In this document: positions 1 to 8,596 of the stretch, one piece after another
Position numbering within the stretch: the stretch's first letter is position 1
How the letters are laid out: every line of letters begins with the position of its first letter
Assembly: GCA_017549125.1 (NCBI GenBank)
Contig: JAFYVL010000045.1
Span: forward strand, 1-64,000
Length of the DNA: 64,000 nt
Direction: 5' to 3'
Origin: Oscillospiraceae bacterium
Lineage (GTDB): Bacteria; Bacillota; Clostridia; Oscillospirales; Oscillospiraceae
The notes under the pieces: generated by a model
The model's input: only the letters and a program-made list of their open reading frames with translations
Told to the model about the DNA's origin: nothing
Databases searched by the model: none
Program-made: the position numbers and the translations under genes

Positions 1-546
1 AAGCTGATTATGCTTTTTGGTCTGTTCATTTTCCTGTGTGTTCCCGCAGGATTTCTCGCAACGCTGTTTGTCAGCCGTTATTATGGGGATACCTATTTCC
101 ATATGACGCTGGTAGAAGTCATCGGCTTTTTAGGTATGATGGCGGGCGGCTTGCTGATCAGCACTTGGGGAGGATTCAAGCGCCACACCAAAACACTGCT
201 GGTGGGCATGATGGCCTTTGGAGCGCTGGCAATTTTAATGGGTTTGGTAAAGAACTTTTATGTGTATCTGGTACTGGTGGCCGTTTATGGAGTTGCGCTG
301 ACTATGGTGCAGACGGCATCTACCACGCTCCTGCAGGAAAGTAGCACTCCGGACATGGCGGGGCGGATCTTTGGCTTGTACGGCGCGGCTTATTCCAGCT
401 TTCTGCCCATCGGTATGGTGGTATTCGGTCTTCTGGCAGACAGAACATCCATGCGATTGTTGATGGTGATTTCCGGCGGCCTGCTGATTTTGATGGCGAT
501 TGTGGCGTATTTGGACAAAGCTTTTTATCGGCATGGTTTCAATTAA
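1..546 (+). CDS. MFS transporter, C-terminal part (cut by window start)
   Basis: The reading frame is open from base 1, so this is the 3' end of a longer gene; 181 residues are visible. The protein is almost entirely hydrophobic with about six membrane-spanning stretches, which fits the second half of a major facilitator superfamily transporter. A short loop with basic residues (GGFKRHTK, about residue 57 of the visible part) resembles the cytoplasmic loop between helices of drug-efflux type MFS proteins. The substrate cannot be told from this half; macrolide or multidrug efflux relatives are the nearest match by eye. A strong hairpin terminator follows about 80 bases after the stop, so the gene ends its transcription unit. 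Identification as MFS is fairly sure; subfamily is inference. Confidence 0.75.
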   Translation, partial: KLIMLFGLFIFLCVPAGFLATLFVSRYYGDTYFHMTLVEVIGFLGMMAGGLLISTWGGFKRHTKTLLVGMMAFGALAILMGLVKNFYVYLVLVAVYGVALTMVQTASTTLLQESSTPDMAGRIFGLYGAAYSSFLPIGMVVFGLLADRTSMRLLMVISGGLLILMAIVAYLDKAFYRHGFN

Positions 547-624
547 TAAGCTATAGTTTCATTTTCAAGTGAAACCTTTTGAAACCCTATGAAACCGTAT
601 CATTATTATCAACTTTTGCCAAAA

Positions 625-660
625 AACAGGAATGAGCAATAGCTCGTTCCTGTTTTATAT
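625..660 (+). terminator. Rho-independent terminator after MFS gene
   Basis: A 13-bp perfect stem (AACAGGAATGAGC pairing with GCTCGTTCCTGTT) with an AATA loop is followed by TTATAT. It lies 80 bases after the MFS stop codon. Confidence 0.8.
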
Positions 661-671
661 TCAACTATTTT

Positions 672-709
672 AGCCCTCGGTTGGTCGATATATCGTCCAG
701 CCGAGGGCT
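672..709. terminator. Large inverted repeat, probable terminator of the gtrA remnant
   Basis: A 38-base near-perfect palindrome begins AGCCCTCGG and ends CCGAGGGCT, with only three internal mismatches. It sits just beyond the stop codon of the minus-strand gtrA pseudogene, and an A/T-rich tract follows it on that strand, so a terminator is the simplest reading. Confidence 0.6.
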
Positions 710-713
710 TCTA

Positions 714-1134
714 CTATTTTTTGAATACAAATATTTTTGAGATCACGTAATTCAGAATCAGCACACTCACTTGGGCAAGGATCTTGACCATGGTACGGTT
801 AAAGGCCAATAGACTAACAAATACCTAGAGTATCAATTCTTCAAATCACAGAGTAGCCAATCTGCTGCCCACAAAGGAAAGAATTTCTCTTCCCAGGGCT
901 TTGCCGATTACGTGGGAGAAATACCCATACCCGATTGGTCACATAGGCGAAGCTGACAGAGCAGACCCGGAAAAGTAAATTGGCAACCAGTACATCCATA
1001 TCCAGATAGTTGTCAAAAAGGATAAATGTGCCAATGCAGATAGCTGTTGTTGATCCACCTAAGAAGAGATGCAGTAATACAGATTTGTGTTGCGTGTAAG
1101 GCTTCTGGAAGACTCGCAAACCGGGCAAACTCAT
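714..1134 (-). pseudogene. GtrA-family membrane protein, decayed
   Basis: Read on the minus strand, the first part (to about 900) encodes a GtrA-like segment: GGSTTAICIGTF, a second membrane helix and the family-typical NRVWVF ending of helix two. After that the frame shifts. The remainder continues in another frame (LSFVGSRLATL), is interrupted by two stop codons (a TGA and a TAG near 800-845), and ends in the typical GtrA tail NYVISKIFVFKK before a TAG at 714-716. Intact GtrA proteins are about 130-150 residues with four helices and are linked to export of lipid-linked sugars or cell-wall glycosylation. With a frameshift and two stops this copy should be non-functional. No convincing intact start was identified. 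Confidence 0.8.
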
Positions 1135-1158
1135 TAAGCATTCCGCGATTTTGCGTTT

Positions 1159-1407
1159 TTATACCTCTTTAGCCTTTTTCAATGCTTTGGCAAGCTGGTC
1201 GGGGCAGGATGTGTTTTTCATGCCACAGGTCGTGCCTTCCAGACGGTCGATCACCAGGTCGATATCCATACCTTCGACGAGCGCACCGATGCCCTTCAGA
1301 TTGCCGTTACAACCGCCCATAAACTGAACATTTTTCACCTTGTTGTCCTCAATTTCAAAGAAAATACGCTGAGAACATGTACCGCTGGTTTTAAATTCGA
1401 ATTGCAT
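1159..1407 (-). CDS. TSCPD domain-containing protein (TIGR03905-like)
   Basis: An 82-residue protein ending in the TSCPDQLAKAL motif that names the TSCPD domain, with further conserved cysteines at CSQR (residue 11), GGCNGN (about 33) and TTCGM (about 61). The domain is best known as the C-terminal extension of class II (B12-dependent) ribonucleotide reductases, and stand-alone copies such as this are common in Clostridia. The cysteines suggest metal or redox chemistry, but the role of stand-alone copies is not established. The ATG at 1407 is preceded on the minus strand by an AAAGGAT-type ribosome binding site. The gene is monocistronic as far as can be seen, lying between the gtrA remnant and the divergent tepA-like gene. 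Confidence 0.85.
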   Translation of the reverse strand: MQFEFKTSGTCSQRIFFEIEDNKVKNVQFMGGCNGNLKGIGALVEGMDIDLVIDRLEGTTCGMKNTSCPDQLAKALKKAKEV

Positions 1408-1530
1408 AATGATTATCCTTTCTTAATTCCTATGGATATATTATAGGGCAAATTAAAATATCTTGCAAGTAGGAATTGCAGTGAAATTACGGGATATCCT
1501 AATAAATGATAATTTATGGAGGGGATTCGC

Positions 1531-2220
1531 ATGCAAGATTTTACGAATGCAGATTTACGAAAAGAAGAAAACCAGCAACTGGTCGACCTAGGATCAGATG
1601 TTACGAAAACGCAGAGAGGAAATATTTATACGCTGACCATCATTGGACAAGTAGAGGGGCATCAGGTGCTACCGGAAACCTGTAAGACTACCAAATATGA
1701 ACATGTACTACCTTTGCTTGCTGGGATTGAGGAGAGTGACGAAATTGATGGATTACTACTATTGTTAAATACAGTTGGGGGAGATATAGAGGCTGGCCTT
1801 GCCATTGCGGAAATGATTGCCGGTATGAAAAAACCAACGGTTTCATTGGTGCTGGGTGGGGGACATTCTATCGGGATTCCTCTTGCGGTGTGCACCAAGA
1901 AATCCTTCATTACCCATACTGCAAGCATGACGGTGCATCCTGTTCGTATGACGGGTTTAGTGGTAGGCGCACCGCAGACCTATCGTTATTTCCAAAGAAT
2001 TCAAGAGCAAATTGCGGATTTTGTGACCATGAATTCTGGAATTTCCAAAGAAAAATTTGAGGGTTATATGATGGCAACCGGGGAAATGGCCACAGATGTT
2101 GGTACGATCCTTTACGGTAAAGAAGCGGTAGCGTCTGGTCTAATCGATAAGCTTGGGGGGCTTAGTGATGCCCTGTTTGCGCTGCACAAAATGATCGACA
2201 GACAAAAGATGAGAAAATAA
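1531..2220 (+). CDS. tepA: ClpP-fold translocation-enhancing serine protease, TepA-like
   Basis: A 229-residue ClpP/crotonase-fold protease. The pattern GGGHSIGIPLAV carries the nucleophilic serine, TVHPVRM supplies the histidine, and LYGKEAVASGLIDKLGG is the usual ClpP-like C-terminal helix and strand. In Bacillus subtilis the homologue YmfB/TepA is an ATP-independent cytosolic protease proposed to degrade signal peptides and aid secretion, and it lies close to spoIIIE, as this copy does (two genes upstream of the ftsK/spoIIIE homologue). An upstream ATG at 1516 is in frame, but it overlaps the GGAGGGG ribosome binding site that serves the ATG at 1531, so the later start is chosen. Family call is firm; substrate is inference. 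Confidence 0.85.
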   Translation: MQDFTNADLRKEENQQLVDLGSDVTKTQRGNIYTLTIIGQVEGHQVLPETCKTTKYEHVLPLLAGIEESDEIDGLLLLLNTVGGDIEAGLAIAEMIAGMKKPTVSLVLGGGHSIGIPLAVCTKKSFITHTASMTVHPVRMTGLVVGAPQTYRYFQRIQEQIADFVTMNSGISKEKFEGYMMATGEMATDVGTILYGKEAVASGLIDKLGGLSDALFALHKMIDRQKMRK

Positions 2221-2295
2221 ATCTATTTGTACTGGAAATTTGAATCATTATGTGATATTATATACGAACGAATCTATGAAAGGGGATGGGCGAAT

Positions 2296-3120
2296 ATGAA
2301 TATATTGCAGAGTTTACTTTACGGTATTATTTCGGGAGTGTCTGAATTCGTGCCTATTTCCTCTTATGGACATCAGGTTTTTCTGCGTAGGGTGTTTGGT
2401 CAAGAACAGTGGGATCCGCTTTTGGATCTCATGGTACATATCGGTTTGCTACTGGCAGTTATCGTTAGTTGCAGAGCGGCTTTGTCCGGCTATATCCAGG
2501 AGTTTAGTGGATCCAAGCATCGTCGCCGTATCAATGTGACAAATCAGCGCCGTACATACGATTTGCGATTCCTAATCTCTGCATCTATTGTTATGCTGGC
2601 TGTTCTTTTGTTTAACAGATCCACCGCGGGGCTGGAAGGGAACTTCCTGTGGCTATGTGGATTCTTTGTGATCAATGGCATTGTTTTTTATGTGTTGGAT
2701 CATATGCGGCATGCTAACAAGGATTCTAGCCAAATGTCCGGTATGGATGCGATTTTGACCGGCTTCCTGGGGGGCTTAAGTATATTCCCTGGTATTTCCA
2801 GAGTGGGAATGTGCCTGGCTTCTGCGGTTGGCAGAGGTGCTGAAAAATCAATTGCATACAACTGGGCGCTGATTTTGAGTGTGCCGGCATTGATGTTATT
2901 GATCTTATTTGATTTGATTGGACTTTTTATAACCTTAGGTTTTGTCATTACGTTTATAGGATTTTTGTATAGCGTTTTAGCGGCAATTGGTGCCTTTACG
3001 GTTGGTTATTTGATTATCATGTTTATGCGCTTGATGATTGTTAACAGCGGCTTTACCGGCTATGCTTGTTATTGCTGGGGTGCGGCAATGTTGACATTTG
3101 TCATGTATCTCGTTGCGTAG
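2296..3120 (+). CDS. UppP/BacA-like undecaprenyl-diphosphate phosphatase, divergent
   Basis: A 274-residue membrane protein of the BacA/UppP family, which removes phosphate from undecaprenyl pyrophosphate to recycle the lipid carrier of peptidoglycan synthesis. The first signature is SGVSEFVPISSYGHQ (about residue 14), close to the canonical E-F-L-P-I-S-S-T-G-H; the second is FPGISRVGMCLASA (about residue 163), where the canonical PGxSRSG has V in place of S after the arginine. A hydrophilic insert (GSKHRRRINVTNQRR, about residue 72) separates the first helices. The start at 2296 is chosen because an AAAGGGGATG ribosome binding site lies about 10 bases before it. It sits between tepA and ftsK, with 10 bases to the next start. 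Activity is likely, but the divergence leaves some doubt. Confidence 0.75.
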   Translation: MNILQSLLYGIISGVSEFVPISSYGHQVFLRRVFGQEQWDPLLDLMVHIGLLLAVIVSCRAALSGYIQEFSGSKHRRRINVTNQRRTYDLRFLISASIVMLAVLLFNRSTAGLEGNFLWLCGFFVINGIVFYVLDHMRHANKDSSQMSGMDAILTGFLGGLSIFPGISRVGMCLASAVGRGAEKSIAYNWALILSVPALMLLILFDLIGLFITLGFVITFIGFLYSVLAAIGAFTVGYLIIMFMRLMIVNSGFTGYACYCWGAAMLTFVMYLVA

Positions 3121-3130
3121 GGAGGCTATT

Positions 3131-5749
3131 ATGGCTGATAAAAAGAAGAAATCCCAGGCAGAAAAGGCGGCATCTGCCAGTAAAAAGAAAAAGCGTTCCG
3201 CTCAAAAGGTAACATCTCAGCAAGGGAAAAGCCCGGAAACCAAAAACGTTCGGGAAAAAACACAAATTCCCGTCCGTGTGATCAGTTCAATAATCTTCAT
3301 CTCCTTGTTTGTGCTGTTTTTTGTCATGTTTATCAATCCGGATGGTATGATTACTTCGCTGGTAGATAAGTTTGTGCAAGGTATGATTGGTCGAGTAGGT
3401 TTCATTGTGGCGATTCCTGTGCTCCTGTACCTGTTTATTATTCATGCGTTTAGCGGCAAACGACCTGTGAAAATGCGTACAGTATGTCTGCTGGTGTTTG
3501 TTTTAACATGCAGTGGTCTGAACCATGCATTTATGAACCCGGATGGCTTACAGGTTAATCAGAATTTGCTGGGAGTTTTATTTGAAGGTGGTTCGGAAAA
3601 TGTGACCGGCGGTATCATTTGCGGTGGTTTGACGACCATTCTGCAAGCGTTATGCGGTCAAATCTTGACCATAATTTTGCTGATAGTCGCTAGTGTTTTG
3701 ACTGTATTAGGTGGTATTCAGATTACCATTCCCAGTATTGTGCGTGCGTTCCAGAATCGCCCCCGCTTGGAAAGTGACGAGAATGAGGCAGAGGATAAGC
3801 CCGAACCTGCATCTATTGTTGTGAATCATCTTGCCAATAAGCGAATTGAGCGAATTGAGAAGAAACGTAGCCAGGTGAAGCAAGAACGAACCGAGAAAGA
3901 TCGTGCGTCTGAGATTATGCGCCAGATCGATTCGGATGTGGCTGTTCCTGTTGCAGCTGCTAACCGTGCCTCGGATGATCATATTTCTGAAGAGCATGCC
4001 GATGTGGAGGTCATGACAGATTCCTTTGGTCAGCTAAAGGTTCGTGGTGTGCATGAAGAAGTACAGGAGGAGTCCGTGCCTTCTGTGGAGGAAACCTTGG
4101 GCTTGGTTGATGAGCCGGAAACTGTTGTTGCGGAAGTGAAGCCCGAGAAGGTTACCGCCAAGGAGGCTGCTGAGTCTGCTGCAGAAGTTGCCATTGAGAT
4201 CGCTGAGGCAGAAGCCATGGAGAAACCGGCTTATTGTTTCCCGCCTATCAATTTGCTGAAAATGCCCGGTAAAGATTGTGCTGATGGCACAGCAGAAATG
4301 CGTGAAAATTCACAGCGTCTGAACGAAACCCTGGCAAGTTTCAAGATTGAAGCACATATTATCAATGTGACCCGTGGTCCTAGCGTGACTCGCTATGAGG
4401 TGGAATTGGAGAAGGGTGTTCGCTTGAGTAAGCTGACCTCTGCTGCAGATGATATTGCCCTGAGCTTGGGTGCGTCCGGTGTACGTATTGCGGCTGTTCC
4501 CGGAAAGATCTCTGTTGTTGGTATTGAGGTGCCTAATAGAGCGGTTACCACGGTCAGCTTGCGAGAGGTTATTGATTCTACGGAGTTCTCCGGTGCGAAG
4601 TCTATGTCCTCTTTTGCAGTTGGTAAGGATATCGGTGGTAATTGTATTATCGGTAATATTGCCAAATTGCCCCATATGCTCATTGCAGGTACTACCGGTT
4701 CCGGTAAGTCCGTGTGCATGAACTCCATTATCATTTCTCTGCTGTATAAGGCAAGTCCCGATGATGTGAAATTGATCATGGTTGACCCTAAGATGGTCGA
4801 ACTTGGTATCTATAACGGTATTCCCCATCTGCTGATCCCTGTTGTGACCGATCCTAAGAAGGCTGCCGGCTCTTTGCAATGGGCAGTTACGGAGATGCTG
4901 CGCCGGTATAAGGCCATGTCTGATGCCGGTGTTCGTGATCTGGAATCCTATAACAGCATCATGGAGTCCCAGGAAGAGGGTAAGAAGCTGCCCCAGGTGG
5001 TTGTTATTATTGATGAGTTGGCTGACTTGATGTTGGTTGCAGCCAAGGAAGTGGAAGAGTCCATTTGCCGTATTGCACAGATGGGTCGTGCGGCAGGTAT
5101 CCACTTGATCATTGCTACCCAGCGTCCTTCTGCTGACGTGATTACGGGCCTTATGAAGGCAAATATTCCTTCCAGAATTGCTTTTGCTGTGGCATCTGCT
5201 ATGGAATCCCGTATTATTCTGGATACCCAGGGTGCTGAAAAGCTGGTAGGTCGTGGCGATATGTTGTATGCGCCTATCGGCAACGGCAAGCCCCGTCGTG
5301 TACAAGGTTGTTTTGTTAGCGATCCCGAGGTTGAGGCTGTGGCTTCCTATGTTAAGAGTAATTTTATTACGGAATATGATCAGTCCGTTATGGAAGAGAT
5401 TGAAAAGAAGGCTGCGCAGACAGGTAACAGCAAGGCGACCGCAGGTGATCCTGAGCCCACCGCTGAAGAGTTGGATGGCGATGAGATGCTTCCTGCTGCT
5501 GTGGATGTGATTTTGGAGACCGGACAGGCTTCCGTATCTATGCTGCAGCGTCGCCTGAAGCTAGGCTATGCTCGTGCTGCTCGTATTGTGGATGAAATGG
5601 AAGAGAAGGGTATTGTTGGACCTTATCAAGGCAGTAAGCCCAGAACCATTTTGATCACAAAGGATCAGTGGGAGAATATGCGCTCTGGTCAAAGTGCCCA
5701 GTTGGAATTCGACGATCTGGAAGAGATTGACGAAGAAGAAATCGAATGA
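3131..5749 (+). CDS. ftsK: DNA translocase FtsK/SpoIIIE
   Basis: An 872-residue membrane-anchored DNA pump that moves chromosome ends through the closing division or sporulation septum. After a lysine-rich N terminus come about four membrane helices (residues 50-210), a charged Glu/Ala-rich linker, then the RecA-like motor with Walker A GTTGSGKS (about residue 518), Walker B VVVIIDELADLM (about 620) and IIATQRPSADVITG. The C-terminal 70 residues form the gamma winged helix that reads KOPS/SRS polarity sequences (SVSMLQRRLKLGYARAARI). The ATG at 3131 follows GGAGG by five bases; an earlier in-frame start at 3098 would overlap uppP. Whether it acts as FtsK, SpoIIIE or both cannot be decided from sequence. 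Confidence 0.95.
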   Translation: MADKKKKSQAEKAASASKKKKRSAQKVTSQQGKSPETKNVREKTQIPVRVISSIIFISLFVLFFVMFINPDGMITSLVDKFVQGMIGRVGFIVAIPVLLYLFIIHAFSGKRPVKMRTVCLLVFVLTCSGLNHAFMNPDGLQVNQNLLGVLFEGGSENVTGGIICGGLTTILQALCGQILTIILLIVASVLTVLGGIQITIPSIVRAFQNRPRLESDENEAEDKPEPASIVVNHLANKRIERIEKKRSQVKQERTEKDRASEIMRQIDSDVAVPVAAANRASDDHISEEHADVEVMTDSFGQLKVRGVHEEVQEESVPSVEETLGLVDEPETVVAEVKPEKVTAKEAAESAAEVAIEIAEAEAMEKPAYCFPPINLLKMPGKDCADGTAEMRENSQRLNETLASFKIEAHIINVTRGPSVTRYEVELEKGVRLSKLTSAADDIALSLGASGVRIAAVPGKISVVGIEVPNRAVTTVSLREVIDSTEFSGAKSMSSFAVGKDIGGNCIIGNIAKLPHMLIAGTTGSGKSVCMNSIIISLLYKASPDDVKLIMVDPKMVELGIYNGIPHLLIPVVTDPKKAAGSLQWAVTEMLRRYKAMSDAGVRDLESYNSIMESQEEGKKLPQVVVIIDELADLMLVAAKEVEESICRIAQMGRAAGIHLIIATQRPSADVITGLMKANIPSRIAFAVASAMESRIILDTQGAEKLVGRGDMLYAPIGNGKPRRVQGCFVSDPEVEAVASYVKSNFITEYDQSVMEEIEKKAAQTGNSKATAGDPEPTAEELDGDEMLPAAVDVILETGQASVSMLQRRLKLGYARAARIVDEMEEKGIVGPYQGSKPRTILITKDQWENMRSGQSAQLEFDDLEEIDEEEIE

Positions 5750-5755
5750 TGCGTA

Positions 5756-5800
5756 AAAACTGCAGGTTTCGCTTTGGAAACCTGCAGTTTTGCTTACTTT
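5756..5800. terminator. Bidirectional terminator between ftsK and coaBC
   Basis: A 15-bp perfect stem (AAAACTGCAGGTTTC with GAAACCTGCAGTTTT) carries A and T tracts on both sides, so it can stop transcription of ftsK from the left and coaBC from the right. Confidence 0.85.
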
Positions 5801-6984
5801 AATCTGATTGCATGATCGATAATGGCATTGGCGACGGATTGCTTGCTTTGTAAGGGCAGTTCTGTTACGGAGTCGGCAGTGATTAGTGTGATAATATTGG
5901 TGTCTACACCGAAGCCTGCGCCCTCTACCTTGAGATTATTGGCGCAAATCATATCCACGTTTTTAGAAAGGAGTTTCTTGCGGCTATTTTCTATCATATT
6001 CTCGGTCTCCATGGAGAATCCGCAAATAATTTGATTTGCCTGTTTGTTAGCGCCCAAATATTTGAGAATATCATTGGTTCGGCTTAGAGGAATGGATAGG
6101 TCGCCGTCGCTCTTCTTCATTTTTTCACTGTGGAATTTTGTGGGGGTGTAATCAGCCACCGCGGCGGCCTTAAAGATATAATCCTGTGTCTTAGCGTTCT
6201 GGCAAACAGCCTCATACATATCCTTTGCAGAGGTCACCGGGATTACCTTCACAAAGGGAGGGGGTGTGATGGATACAGGACCGGAAATCAAGGTTACGTT
6301 TGCACCACGCAGCATAGCGGCATTGGCAATGGCATAGCCCATTTTGCCGGTGGAATGATTGGTGATATAGCGCACCGGATCTAAAGATTCTTGGGTAGGA
6401 CCGGCGGTTACCAATACATTGGTTCCGGACAGATCGTGGGGCATGGCAATATAGCGGAGAATGTGGGAAAGAAGATCTTCCGGCTCCGGCAATTTTCCTG
6501 CGCCTACTGCACCGCAAGCCAGACGACCACTGGCGGGCATAATGACATCCCAACCGTATTTTCTCAGTAACTCCAGATTGTCCTGAGTCACAGGATTCTC
6601 GTACATATTGGTATTCATGGCTGGTGCGATCAGTTTGGGGCATTTGCAAGCAAGCACCGTTGTGGTCAGCATATCATCTGCCAATCCGTGGGCGATTTTG
6701 GCGCATACATTGGCGGTAGCAGGTGCGATCATCACCAGATCTGTTCTGTCTGCTAATGCGATATGTTCCACCTGATGCACAAAATTTCTATCAAAGGTAT
6801 CCACCATAACCTTGCGGCCGGTCAGTTGCTCAAAGGTTAAGGGGGTAATGAATTGAGTAGCGTTTTGTGTCATAATGACTTCCACAGCGGCATGCTGCTT
6901 AATCAGCGCAGATGCCAGGCTGGCGGCTTTATATGCGGCGATACCTCCGGTAACACCGAGAAGAACAGTTTTTCCTTTTAGCAT
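5794..6984 (-). CDS. coaBC: Bifunctional phosphopantothenoylcysteine decarboxylase/phosphopantothenate-cysteine ligase
   Basis: A 396-residue Dfp/CoaBC protein carrying out two consecutive steps of coenzyme A synthesis. The N-terminal flavin-binding CoaC half shows GVTGGIAAYKA (residue 9), the catalytic histidine region VEHIALA (about 72), PAMNTNMYENP (about 120) and ASGRLACG, the substrate-clamp cysteine motif (about 151). The CoaB half starts near residue 185 with VLVTAGPTQESLDPVRYI, followed by NHSTGKMG and KAAAVADY. It diverges from the ECF S component and coaX, making a vitamin B5-to-CoA locus. The minus-strand ATG is preceded by AAAGGAGG. All motifs are intact. Confidence 0.95.
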   Translation of the reverse strand: MLKGKTVLLGVTGGIAAYKAASLASALIKQHAAVEVIMTQNATQFITPLTFEQLTGRKVMVDTFDRNFVHQVEHIALADRTDLVMIAPATANVCAKIAHGLADDMLTTTVLACKCPKLIAPAMNTNMYENPVTQDNLELLRKYGWDVIMPASGRLACGAVGAGKLPEPEDLLSHILRYIAMPHDLSGTNVLVTAGPTQESLDPVRYITNHSTGKMGYAIANAAMLRGANVTLISGPVSITPPPFVKVIPVTSAKDMYEAVCQNAKTQDYIFKAAAVADYTPTKFHSEKMKKSDGDLSIPLSRTNDILKYLGANKQANQIICGFSMETENMIENSRKKLLSKNVDMICANNLKVEGAGFGVDTNIITLITADSVTELPLQSKQSVANAIIDHAIRLK

Positions 6985-7048
6985 AGCAATGCCTCCTTTT
7001 GTTGTATTATATCTTTTTTTGTTACTTGTGTAAAGTATTCTTTTTCTA

Positions 7049-7076
7049 TTGTAATTTTTCTGGTTTCTGTTATAAT
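7049..7076 (+). promoter_or_regulatory. Sigma-A promoter for the pantothenate uptake/coaX unit
   Basis: TTGTAA, a 16-base spacer and TATAAT lie about 60 bases upstream of the ECF S-component start. Confidence 0.65.
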
Positions 7077-7134
7077 ATATGTGAAAATGCGCTGTATCCT
7101 TTCTATGAGGAACGGCAGCAGGAGGTAATTGAAT

Positions 7135-7740
7135 ATGAATAATAAATCGAAGAACGATGTTCGCTACATGGTTACGCTAGCTATGTTAACGGCGATTTTG
7201 CTTGTGATGACCATGACACCGCTTGGTACGATTCCCATTGGCCCGCTGTCTGTATCGTTTGCTATGATTCCCGTTGCCATAGCAGCCATTGTGATTGGTC
7301 CTGTAGGTGGAATGATCATGGGCGGTATTTTTGGCATCATAAGCTATTTGTCTTGTTTTGGTGTGGGTGTGCCTAGTGCCATGGGTGCTATTTTGGTTGA
7401 CATTGATCCGTTCCTGGCATTTGTGCAGCGGTTTGTCCCCAGAGTTCTGGCTGGCTTGTGCAGCGGTTTGATCTATACCGGATGTAAGAAATTCATGCCA
7501 TCCGGTATCGCTAGTTTTATTGCTGGATTTTTTGCGGCATTTCTCAATACGGTGTTATTTATGCTGGCGCTGGTTCTGCTGTTTGGACATACCGATTATC
7601 TGCAGGATATGATTGGTGGCAAAAATGTTTTGGTATTCATCTGCAGCTTTGTGGGAATCCAGGCCGTTGTGGAAATGATTGCCGATACAATTATTGTGGG
7701 TGCCATTACTCCCATAATTTTGAAGGTTAGAGGGAAATAA
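7135..7740 (+). CDS. ECF transporter S component, probable pantothenate binder (PanT-like)
   Basis: A 201-residue integral membrane protein with about six helices and the S-component style of short loops: TPLGTIPIGPLSVSFAMIPVAIAAIVIGPVGG near residue 23 is a typical ECF substrate-binding core. Such proteins bind a vitamin with high affinity and dock on a shared EcfA-A'-T energising module, which is not in this window. The next gene, coaX, begins one base after the stop and the divergent neighbour is coaBC, so pantothenate is the most likely substrate; this comes from context, not from a diagnostic residue. GGAGG at 7121 is nine bases before the ATG at 7135. An in-frame TTG at 7129 is too close to the ribosome binding site. 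Confidence 0.75.
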   Translation: MNNKSKNDVRYMVTLAMLTAILLVMTMTPLGTIPIGPLSVSFAMIPVAIAAIVIGPVGGMIMGGIFGIISYLSCFGVGVPSAMGAILVDIDPFLAFVQRFVPRVLAGLCSGLIYTGCKKFMPSGIASFIAGFFAAFLNTVLFMLALVLLFGHTDYLQDMIGGKNVLVFICSFVGIQAVVEMIADTIIVGAITPIILKVRGK

Positions 7741-7741
7741 T

Positions 7742-8512
7742 ATGTTGTTAGCAATTGATATTGGCAATACCAATATTGTGTTGGGTTGCATTGAAAATGA
7801 TCAAATATTATTCCAAGCTCGTATTGCTACAGATCGCACAAGAACATCCGACCAATATGGTGTAGAAATTAAAAATATGCTGGAGGCCTTCGGTGTCACC
7901 ATTTCCGATATCACCGATTGTATTATCTCCTCGGTTGTGCCGCCTGTGTTCAACTCTGTGAAAACAGGTGTGATCAAGGTGATCAAAAAGCAGCCTATGG
8001 TGGTAGGTCCTGGTCTGAAAACCGGTTTGAACATTCAAGTGGATGTGCCAAGCCAGGTGGGTAGTGACCGTATTGTGATTGCGGTGGCTGCGTTGGCTAC
8101 CTATAAGGCACCTCTGATTTTGATGGATCTGGGAACGGCTACTACCATTGAGGTGGTTGAGCCGGATAATGTGTATATGGGCGGTGTGATTTTCCCGGGT
8201 GTGAAGATCTCCCTGGACGCACTGACCAGTCGCGCAGCACAGCTGCCGGGTATTAGTTTGGACAAGCCAAAAAATGTGGTGGGTAAAAACACCGTCGATT
8301 GTATGCGAAGCGGTATGATGTATGGTACGGCGGCTATGATTGATGGACTTGTGGAGCGAATTGAGGAAGAGTTAGGGCATTCCTGTACCTTGATTGCTAC
8401 CGGTGGCATGGCGAAATTTATTGCACCCTTGTGCAAGCGAGATATTATTCTGGAAAAGGACTTGTTGCTGACAGGTCTGAATCTGATTTACAAAAAGAAT
8501 ATTCGTAACTAA
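7742..8512 (+). CDS. coaX: Type III pantothenate kinase
   Basis: A 256-residue CoaX of the acetate/sugar kinase (ASKHA) superfamily. It phosphorylates pantothenate in the first committed step of CoA synthesis; type III enzymes are not feedback-inhibited by CoA and need a monovalent cation. The motif IDIGNTNIVLG at the N terminus is the phosphate-1 loop, QVGSDRIV (about residue 102) is the pantothenate-binding loop, MDLGTATTIEVV (about 124) is the phosphate-2 loop, and IATGGMAKFI (about 218) is the adenosine motif. It is essentially contiguous with the S component upstream and is followed by a terminator, so the two form one short unit for vitamin uptake and trapping. Confidence 0.95.
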   Translation: MLLAIDIGNTNIVLGCIENDQILFQARIATDRTRTSDQYGVEIKNMLEAFGVTISDITDCIISSVVPPVFNSVKTGVIKVIKKQPMVVGPGLKTGLNIQVDVPSQVGSDRIVIAVAALATYKAPLILMDLGTATTIEVVEPDNVYMGGVIFPGVKISLDALTSRAAQLPGISLDKPKNVVGKNTVDCMRSGMMYGTAAMIDGLVERIEEELGHSCTLIATGGMAKFIAPLCKRDIILEKDLLLTGLNLIYKKNIRN

Positions 8513-8514
8513 TC

Positions 8515-8553
8515 AAAACCGTTGCAGCGAAAATGTTGCAACGGTTTTGTTCT
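8515..8553 (+). terminator. Terminator after coaX
   Basis: A hairpin with stem AAAACCGTTGCA / TTGCAACGGTTTT is followed by GTTCTATTT, three bases after the coaX stop. Confidence 0.8.
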
Positions 8554-8596
8554 ATTTAGCATACTGTGGGCATAGGCTCAATCAGGAGTGATGCGA

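Noticed and set aside
550..600. Three GAAACC repeats after the MFS gene
   Set aside because: Short, imperfectly spaced and without further copies; likely chance.
8550..8596. Sigma-E promoter before spoIIIAA (CATACTGT at 8570)
   Set aside because: The -10-like sequence would start transcription inside the ribosome binding site and no matching -35 is present; not annotated.
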